From NCBI GenBank assembly GCA_947258465.1, contig CAMYIQ010000279.1:1-10799 (forward strand): a stretch of DNA of 10,799 nucleotides, in the 5' to 3' direction. The notes under the pieces are model-generated. The model saw nothing but the letters and a program-made list of their open reading frames with translations, did not search any database and was not told the origin of the DNA. This document shows, piece after piece, positions 6,725-10,799 of this stretch; within the stretch, counting starts at the first letter, position 1, and every line of letters begins with the position of its first letter. The translations under genes were made by a program, and so were the position numbers. The stretch is from an uncultured Erythrobacter sp. (lineage in GTDB: Bacteria; Pseudomonadota; Alphaproteobacteria; Sphingomonadales; Sphingomonadaceae).

Positions 6725-7025
6725 TACGGTCCCATTCCTCCAATTCGTAGGCGATCGACATCTCGACGAGGTCGTCCCAGATTTGCGCAAGCTCTTGTGC
6801 TGGCAGGCTGCGGCGCTCGGCATCCGCCCGTGCGTTCTCTATCACTTCGGCCTTGCGGGCTTCGTCACGCACTACGTTGCGGTTCGGCTTGATCCGGGCG
6901 GCGGCGCGCATGTAGCCGAACCGGCGCTCGAGCAGTTCCATCAACTCACGGTCTGTCTGGTCCACCCCGATCCGCACTTCAGCCATGTTCGTGCAGTTGT
7001 TGGGCAGTTTGAAATCTTCGCTCAT
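6714..7025 (-). CDS. Chorismate mutase, AroQ class (PchB-like)
   Basis: This small all-helical enzyme is expected to convert chorismate to prephenate at the branch to phenylalanine and tyrosine. From the ATG at 7025 it has 103 aa, one AroQ domain with no fused dehydratase or dehydrogenase. By hand alignment to E. coli AroQ, the substrate-binding residues are R18 (R11), R34 (R28), K46 (K39) and D54 (D48). Two positions differ: E52 aligns with K58, and Q88 aligns with E94. The opening CTNMAEVR ... and the RRFGYMRAAARIK stretch also resemble Pseudomonas PchB, an isochorismate-pyruvate lyase with mutase side activity, so that activity cannot be excluded. No siderophore genes are nearby, which favours chorismate mutase. 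AGGG near 7034-7037 (read on the minus strand) precedes the ATG. It is convergent with trmJ and divergent from rpsD. Confidence 0.85.
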   Translation of the reverse strand: MSEDFKLPNNCTNMAEVRIGVDQTDRELMELLERRFGYMRAAARIKPNRNVVRDEARKAEVIENARADAERRSLPAQELAQIWDDLVEMSIAYELEEWDRIRT

Positions 7026-7078
7026 GGCGCAGCGCCCTGCCCCGCTTGAACCTACTTGTCGAGCGCCTATCTTACCGC

Positions 7079-7106
7079 TTGACGCGCTGCACAATATTGC
7101 TAGGAG
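7079..7106 (+). promoter_or_regulatory. Candidate rpsD promoter
   Basis: TTGACG at 7079-7084 matches the -35 consensus at five of six positions. TAGGAG at 7101-7106, after a 16-nt spacer, is a poor -10 (three of six). Transcription would begin near 7113, leaving a leader of about 120 nt before the rpsD ATG, which contains the two hairpins listed separately. The element lies in the divergent gap shared with the chorismate mutase gene. Confidence 0.4.
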
Positions 7107-7151
7107 CGCGCCTTCGCGAATTGGCTCCGCACCCCGGTGAAGCGGTAGCCG

Positions 7152-7171
7152 CGCTGGACACCTGTCCAGCG
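7152..7171 (+). promoter_or_regulatory. Perfect inverted repeat in the rpsD leader
   Basis: GCTGGACA (7153-7160) and TGTCCAGC (7163-7170) form a perfect dyad around CC, extended by a C-G pair at 7152/7171. As RNA it gives an 8-bp stem with an ACCU loop. As DNA its two-fold symmetry would suit a dimeric repressor. It lies 61 nt upstream of the rpsD ATG. Whether it acts as RNA or DNA is unknown. Confidence 0.5.
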
Positions 7172-7191
7172 GTGCGATGCCGGGTTGAATG

Positions 7192-7208
7192 GCCACCATC
7201 GGGGTGGC
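7192..7208 (+). promoter_or_regulatory. Second hairpin just upstream of the rpsD ribosome-binding site
   Basis: GCCACC (7192-7197) pairs with GGTGGC (7203-7208) around a 5-nt loop. It ends about 12 nt before the ribosome-binding site AAGGAAAG (7220-7227) and 23 nt before the ATG. The position suits translational control or mRNA protection of the S4 message. The function is inference. Confidence 0.4.
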
Positions 7209-7231
7209 TCAGCGAATCGAAGGAAAGACTT

Positions 7232-7846
7232 ATGTCGAAGCGCAAGAGCGCCAAGTACAAACTCGACCGCCGGATGGGTGAAAACATCTGGGGTCGTCCG
7301 AATTCCCCGGTCAACAAGCGCTCCTACGGTCCCGGCCAGCATGGCCAGCGCCGCAAGAGCAAGATGAGCGACTTCGGCCTGCAGCTGCGCGCCAAGCAGA
7401 AGCTCAAGGGCTATTACGGCGACGTGACCGAGAAGCAGTTCAAGCGCACCTACAAGGAAGCGTCCGCCATGAAGGGCGATACCGGTCAGAACCTGATCGG
7501 TCTGCTCGAGCAGCGCCTCGATATGGTCGTGTATCGCGCCAAGTTCGCTCCGACCATCTTCTCCGCCCGCCAGATCGTGAGCCACGGCCACATCTACCTC
7601 AACGGCGTGAAGACCAACATCGCTTCGGCTCGCGTCAAGGTCGGCGACGTCGTCAGCCTCGGCAAGAAGGCGCAGGAAATGGCGCTGGTCATCGAAGCGC
7701 AGAGCCTGCCGGAGCGCGAAATTCCCGACTATGTCGCGCCCGACGGTAACGACAAGGTGACCTTCACCCGCGTACCGAAGCTTGACGAAGTGCCCTACCC
7801 GGTCACGATGGAACCGAACCTCGTGGTCGAATTCTACTCGCGCTAA
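7232..7846 (+). CDS. rpsD: Small-subunit ribosomal protein uS4
   Basis: S4 is a primary 16S rRNA-binding protein that nucleates assembly of the 30S body and helps control decoding accuracy at the mRNA entry channel. The protein is 204 aa, a normal length. The N-terminal part has the family block YGPGQHGQRR (32-41) and KQKLKGYYG (55-63). The S4 RNA-binding domain spans about 94-156, including QRLDMVVYRAKFAPTIFSAR and SHGHIYLNG. The C-terminus EPNLVVEFYSR is conserved. It contains no cysteine, so it is the zinc-free form of S4. The start ATG at 7232 is fixed by AAGGAAAG at 7220-7227 and by the conserved MSKRKSAKYKLDRR opening. It stands alone rather than in an alpha operon, and an intrinsic terminator follows. 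Confidence 0.99.
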   Translation: MSKRKSAKYKLDRRMGENIWGRPNSPVNKRSYGPGQHGQRRKSKMSDFGLQLRAKQKLKGYYGDVTEKQFKRTYKEASAMKGDTGQNLIGLLEQRLDMVVYRAKFAPTIFSARQIVSHGHIYLNGVKTNIASARVKVGDVVSLGKKAQEMALVIEAQSLPEREIPDYVAPDGNDKVTFTRVPKLDEVPYPVTMEPNLVVEFYSR

Positions 7847-7870
7847 GCCGCGAAATCTGCGACACGAAAA

Positions 7871-7903
7871 GGGCGGTCCCTCGCAGGGCCGCCTTTTTCT
7901 TTT
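7871..7903 (+). terminator. Intrinsic terminator after rpsD
   Basis: GGCGGTCC (7872-7879) pairs with GGGCCGCC (7886-7893) as an 8-bp GC-rich stem with one U-G wobble and a 6-nt loop. TTTTTCTTTT (7894-7903) follows immediately. It begins 24 nt after the rpsD stop. The A-run at 7867-7870 on the other side could make it partly bidirectional. This is the clearest terminator in the window. Confidence 0.9.
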
Positions 7904-7958
7904 GTTCGACGCAAATCGGTGCGAGATACGCTCGATCACTGGCCGGGAGTGTTCGACG

Positions 7959-8591
7959 ATGAAAATTCTGCTGTTAGACGGACATCCCGACCGCGACCGG
8001 TTTTCGTCACATTTGCTCGATCTCTATCGGCAAGCCTTGCCCCCTGACGCCGAAGTGGAAGTGGTGGCCATTCGCGACATCACATTCACGCCCGTCCTGC
8101 GCCACGGTTATGCCCGCAGAACCGAATGGGAACCGGGGTTGCGAGCACTCGCAGCCAAACTCGATGCCAGCGATCACCTGGTCATCGCCTTTCCCATGTG
8201 GTGGGGGAGCGAACCGGCTGAACTCAAGGGGTTGCTCGATCGCCTGTTCCTGCCCGGTTTCACTTTCGCCTATCGCGAAGGCAGCTCCCTGTGGGACGAA
8301 CTGATGGCCGGGCGCTCGGCCGACGTTATAGTGACCATGGACACCCCGCCTTTATTCCTGCGTCTGATGTATGGGAATGCCCTGGTGAAGCGCTGGAAAC
8401 GACAGGTCCTCGGATTTTGCGGCTTCAAACCCGTTCGTGTATTGGCATGCGGGCCGATCAAGAACGGAGCTTGGGAGAAAGGCCTCCCGAAATGGCGCAG
8501 AAAGATCGAACGCATGGCGCGCTCGATCTCGCAGGCAAAGCCGCAAGAGAAGCGCGCAAGGCTTCCGGACTTCCTTGAGCGACAACATTAG
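7959..8591 (+). CDS. Flavodoxin-fold NAD(P)H oxidoreductase
   Basis: This is a soluble FMN- or FAD-dependent oxidoreductase of the Flavodoxin_2 / NQO-like family (relatives include MdaB and KefF), likely reducing quinones or other electrophiles with NAD(P)H by two-electron transfer. The protein has 210 aa. MKILLLDGHPDRDRFSSHL (1-19) is the first beta strand and phosphate-binding loop. FPMWWGSEPAELKGLLDRLF (78-97) followed by LPGFTFAY (98-105) is the diagnostic core motif. The C-terminal 35 residues are basic and hydrophilic. GGGAG at 7945-7949 precedes the ATG by 9 nt. It sits alone after the rpsD terminator. Family assignment is firm. The substrate and whether it partners another protein (as KefF does a K+ efflux channel) cannot be told; no transporter is nearby. 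Confidence 0.87.
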   Translation: MKILLLDGHPDRDRFSSHLLDLYRQALPPDAEVEVVAIRDITFTPVLRHGYARRTEWEPGLRALAAKLDASDHLVIAFPMWWGSEPAELKGLLDRLFLPGFTFAYREGSSLWDELMAGRSADVIVTMDTPPLFLRLMYGNALVKRWKRQVLGFCGFKPVRVLACGPIKNGAWEKGLPKWRRKIERMARSISQAKPQEKRARLPDFLERQH

Positions 8592-8806
8592 TGCGTCGAA
8601 GGCGACGCTGATCGCCTTTGAAACCCGCGATCAGAAGGCTGATCGTTTTGCGCTTCCTTATAGGGATTTATCGAACTTCGCGGTTGCTGCCGACCCGCAG
8701 GCCCGAGAGAGTACCCGCCCTGCGCTTATAGCACACCGGCAGGGAAAGCGCGTTTCTCTCGGGCATCCCTGCCTTCCGGTAAGGCCAGTATCCGTATCCG
8801 GTCCTC
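8592..8806. other. Inverted-repeat-rich intergenic stretch between convergent genes
   Basis: These 215 nt separate the oxidoreductase and peptidase stops. They contain the candidate terminator at 8628-8649. They also contain an exact 10-nt inverted repeat, GCCCGAGAGA (8701-8710) with TCTCTCGGGC (8755-8764), interlocked with an exact 8-nt repeat, GGCAGGGA (8738-8745) with TCCCTGCC (8766-8773). Smaller pairs are CGCAGG/CCTGCG (8696-8701/8719-8724) and GCCTT/AAGGC (8771-8775/8781-8785). No tRNA, rRNA or known riboswitch core was recognised, and no good promoter was found on either strand. It may encode a structured RNA, hold bidirectional terminators, or be a gene remnant. Confidence 0.45.
8628..8649 (+). 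terminator. Candidate terminator after the oxidoreductase gene
   Basis: CGATCAG (8628-8634) and CTGATCG (8639-8645) form a perfect 7-bp stem with an AAGG tetraloop, followed at once by TTTT (8646-8649). It lies 36 nt past the oxidoreductase stop. The stem has moderate GC and the U-tract is short, so strength is uncertain. A third copy of the arm upstream (8608-8615) can pair with 8627-8634 instead. Confidence 0.5.
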
Positions 8807-10799
8807 CTAGCCACCCAGAGCTTTGCTGAGGAAGGTATCGATCTCGACCAGCATGTCCGTCCTTACCTTACTATCCGCCAGGTTGTGCTGGAGATCCTCG
8901 AACTCGCTATAGCTGACCTGCTTTCCGGCCTTGCGCAGTTCGCGTGCCATCGCCCGGGAATGCCGCACATCGACATTGAGATCGAGCGTGCCGTGAAACA
9001 AAGCGACGGGTGCTGAAAACTTCTCTGGATGTCGCAGCGGGCTGCCTGCATCGATATGCGGGCCTTCACCGATGAAGCGGCTCACAACGCGGGCATTGGT
9101 ATATCCCCGCGCATCCTCGCGGATAAACTTGAGATCGGTAACCGGTGCGATTGCAACAACCGCCTTGAACAGTTCGGGATCGAGCACTTGGGATTGCAGC
9201 GCGGCATACCCTCCGTAAGACCAGCCTGCGATGGCGAGCCTTTCCGGATCGGCAATGCCTTGGCTGACAAGCCAACGACCAGCATCGTTTACATCGCCGA
9301 TCGCGACATCCCAGGCCTTGAAGCCATTCCGGCCATACCACGCTTCACCATAACCAGAAGATCCGCGGTAATTCGGCTGTAGAACAGCATACCCACGCGC
9401 GACGAAGAACTGCACGATCCAGTCAAACCCCCACTCATCGCGAGCGGATGGCCCCCCGTGTGGCAGGACAATTGCGGGTAGCCCCACGGCTTCTTTCCCG
9501 GGCGGCAGTGTGAGATAGCCAGGGATACTGGTCCCATCCGAAGCCGGATAGGTAATCGAAGTCATCGCTCCCATAGTCCGATCGACCAGGTAATTACGAA
9601 TCGCGAGAAGCGGTTCGAGGCTCTTTGTTTCCTTGTCGAAAAGATACGAGGTCCCAGGCTGGGTATCGCTGGAAGCGACAATCAACAGCCGGTTTTCATC
9701 CGCACTCGCACCGACGATGTTGATGAGCGGCGTGTCGGGCAAGGCTTGCGAGAGACTGCCGGCCAGGGCCTTCAGCTCCTTGTCGAAATATTCGACCTCA
9801 CGCTTTTCCATGGCGTAACTGGCCCCGACTACTCTGCGCTGGCGACCAATCCTGATCAGCCGGTCCACGTCTACGTCATCCCGTGCGAGCAGCATCCTTC
9901 CCTTGGCCGATCCGTCAAGCGTCACTTCGGCCAATGCATCGAAGCCATCACGGGTTACGAACCCAAACCCGACGTCCCTATCGCTATCAACTGCAACAGC
10001 TGTGAAACCGTTGACAGTTTGTCCATCAATATTGATGTCGTCTAGACGCTTCCAAGCATCGCTATCCTTCGTGCGGTACAAATAAGTCTGATGCCCCTTG
10101 AGCATCCCCCCACCATCGACAAGGGAACGGACTTTTATTCGAACTCTCCCAGTTTGATCTGCGATGTAGCGGGTCGCCTCTGCATCGGGCCGCTCCAGCG
10201 GGCGGCGGCTGCCGTCGACGACATCGACCAAGTCTACACCCAACCCCTCTTTTTCATTGGCGGTCCGCGTTCCGGTCGAAAACTCTTTCACATATTCACG
10301 CGTCATCAGGATATGGCCATCTTCGCCGGCCACATCCAATGCGACGATGTCGCCGCCATCCTGCCTGATACCTAAAGCGCTCGAACTACGTCGCTCGGTC
10401 AACAATTTGGATTCCGACCCATCATCATTAACCGCGAACATGCGGTCATACGGTAATAACAGTCCCCGATCATTCTGTGTCATCACCCAGACTTTGCAAA
10501 CAAGCCGGGATTCCGTTGCCCACTCGCACTGAGTCATATCGGCCTTGATCTCGGTGTTCCCGGCAATCGTCTTGACCGATGCATCGCCGGAAAGATCGAT
10601 CACATTCAACACTTCCGAATGCTGCGGCCCCGGTGCAATGAACGCGATTTTGTTACCCGATGGCGAAAGACTGATGTCGAGAACCGACGCACGAACCCCG
10701 TAGCGTGCGGCTGTTTCTTCGCGGGTTTCTGCTTGGGCAGGCAGGGCAATCGCCGTTCCTCCGAGCGCAAGGAGACTGGCGGCCACGACCGCCTTCGAC
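8807..10799 (-). CDS. Secreted S9 family peptidase (prolyl oligopeptidase type), 5' end outside window
   Basis: This is a serine peptidase of the S9 family (acylaminoacyl- or dipeptidyl-peptidase-like), probably periplasmic, trimming short peptides. About 660 residues are visible. I number from the GTG at 10786, which is not the likely start. The frame stays open to the window edge, with SKAVVAASLLALGG leading into ALPAQA then ETREE, a Sec signal peptide with cleavage after AQA (residue 19) whose basic start lies outside. A beta-propeller region spans about 35-400. The alpha/beta-hydrolase domain follows, with HGGPSARDEWGFD (443-455, oxyanion loop), YRGSSGYGEAWYG (473-485), nucleophile Ser523 in GWSYGGYAAL, Asp602 in HGTLDLNVD and His634 in EDLQHNL. 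The Asp-His spacing of 32 equals that I recall for DPP4. Sampled lines are 48-57% GC, below the neighbouring core genes, so recent acquisition or weaker codon selection is possible. It converges on the oxidoreductase gene. Confidence 0.93.
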   Translation of the reverse strand, partial: SKAVVAASLLALGGTAIALPAQAETREETAARYGVRASVLDISLSPSGNKIAFIAPGPQHSEVLNVIDLSGDASVKTIAGNTEIKADMTQCEWATESRLVCKVWVMTQNDRGLLLPYDRMFAVNDDGSESKLLTERRSSSALGIRQDGGDIVALDVAGEDGHILMTREYVKEFSTGTRTANEKEGLGVDLVDVVDGSRRPLERPDAEATRYIADQTGRVRIKVRSLVDGGGMLKGHQTYLYRTKDSDAWKRLDDINIDGQTVNGFTAVAVDSDRDVGFGFVTRDGFDALAEVTLDGSAKGRMLLARDDVDVDRLIRIGRQRRVVGASYAMEKREVEYFDKELKALAGSLSQALPDTPLINIVGASADENRLLIVASSDTQPGTSYLFDKETKSLEPLLAIRNYLVDRTMGAMTSITYPASDGTSIPGYLTLPPGKEAVGLPAIVLPHGGPSARDEWGFDWIVQFFVARGYAVLQPNYRGSSGYGEAWYGRNGFKAWDVAIGDVNDAGRWLVSQGIADPERLAIAGWSYGGYAALQSQVLDPELFKAVVAIAPVTDLKFIREDARGYTNARVVSRFIGEGPHIDAGSPLRHPEKFSAPVALFHGTLDLNVDVRHSRAMARELRKAGKQVSYSEFEDLQHNLADSKVRTDMLVEIDTFLSKALGG

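Larger units (their letters stand above)
8575..8829 (+). pseudogene. Possible small or decayed gene after the oxidoreductase
   Basis: A frame from TTG at 8575, overlapping the oxidoreductase stop by 17 nt, runs 84 codons to 8829 and overlaps the end of the convergent peptidase gene. The first half (LSDNISASKATLIAFETRD, then ADRFALPYRDLSNFAVAAD) looks like folded-protein sequence with alternating hydrophobic residues. The second half is Arg/Pro-rich and loses that character, as expected after a frameshift or decay. A +1 shift near 8745-8760 would end at a TAA at 8779-8781. Third-position GC of the first 52 codons is about 58% by hand count, an ambiguous value. GGA at 8567-8569 is a weak ribosome-binding site. 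I do not recognise a family. The same bases also hold strong inverted repeats, so a non-coding reading competes with this one. Confidence 0.25.

Noticed and set aside
7026..7199. Longer chorismate mutase with a start at 7199
   Set aside because: The added 58 residues are Arg/Pro/Ala-rich, have no AroQ similarity and would cover the rpsD leader. The ATG at 7025 with AGGG upstream gives a normal single-domain enzyme.
7046..7231. Longer rpsD from a start at 7046
   Set aside because: The conserved S4 N-terminus and a strong ribosome-binding site fix the start at 7232; the extension is not protein-like.
7100..7939. 279-codon open frame antisense to rpsD
   Set aside because: It runs through the rpsD terminator and leader as well as the gene; its leucine- and alanine-rich translation is typical of a shadow of a highly biased ribosomal gene.
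8640..8700. Possible tRNA or tRNA remnant (GTTCGAT-like string on the minus strand)
   Set aside because: No acceptor stem, D-arm or anticodon arm can be fitted around it, and the presumed T-stem does not pair.
10784..10786. GTG at 10786 as the true start of the S9 peptidase
   Set aside because: It falls inside the hydrophobic core of the signal peptide. The frame is open to the edge with a lysine upstream, so the start is outside the window.
1..10799. Mobile element, CRISPR array, toxin-antitoxin or defence system
   Set aside because: No transposase, integrase, regularly spaced repeats, terminal repeats or defence-type domains were seen; the gene order is that of a housekeeping chromosome region.

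Overview
The window looks like chromosome of an alphaproteobacterium, most likely order Sphingomonadales, family Erythrobacteraceae (Erythrobacter, Qipengyuania, Altererythrobacter or a relative). This is judged from recalled protein sequence style (GlyA N-terminus, cysteine-free S4, a long acidic RpoD) and from the high GC content of the core genes (one hand-counted glyA line is 63% GC). No database search was possible.

Layout from left to right. Positions 1-3404 (+) hold the 3' part of dnaG (primase), rpoD (primary sigma factor) and a small membrane methyltransferase of the isoprenylcysteine/phospholipid methyltransferase type. After a 127-nt gap with a terminator-like hairpin, positions 3532-6724 (+) hold a compact run of rpiB, glyA, a small membrane protein gene, nrdR and a TrmJ-like tRNA methyltransferase gene. 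Gaps in this run are 0-11 nt, or there is overlap, so it is probably one operon. A chorismate mutase-type gene (6714-7025, -) converges on it with an 11-nt tail overlap. It is divergent from rpsD (7232-7846, +), across a 206-nt region that holds a possible promoter and two hairpins. rpsD ends in a clear intrinsic terminator. Next come a flavodoxin-fold NAD(P)H oxidoreductase gene (7959-8591, +), a 215-nt stretch rich in inverted repeats (8592-8806), and a secreted S9 prolyl-oligopeptidase-family gene (-) that runs off the right edge.

The genes are mostly housekeeping: replication priming, transcription initiation, pentose phosphate and one-carbon metabolism, control of ribonucleotide reductase, tRNA modification, aromatic amino acid synthesis and ribosome assembly. 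glyA (one-carbon units for thymidylate and purines), rpiB (ribose 5-phosphate) and nrdR (dNTP supply control) share a nucleotide-precursor theme.

I see no mobile element, CRISPR array, tRNA, rRNA or defence system, and no convincing undescribed multi-gene system. The places most worth a second look are: the 8592-8806 region, which has attenuator-like and pseudoknot-like pairing or may be a small or decayed gene; the missing canonical start codon of the methyltransferase; the two-hairpin leader of rpsD; the possibly leaderless rpiB; and a PchB-like chorismate mutase with altered catalytic positions.
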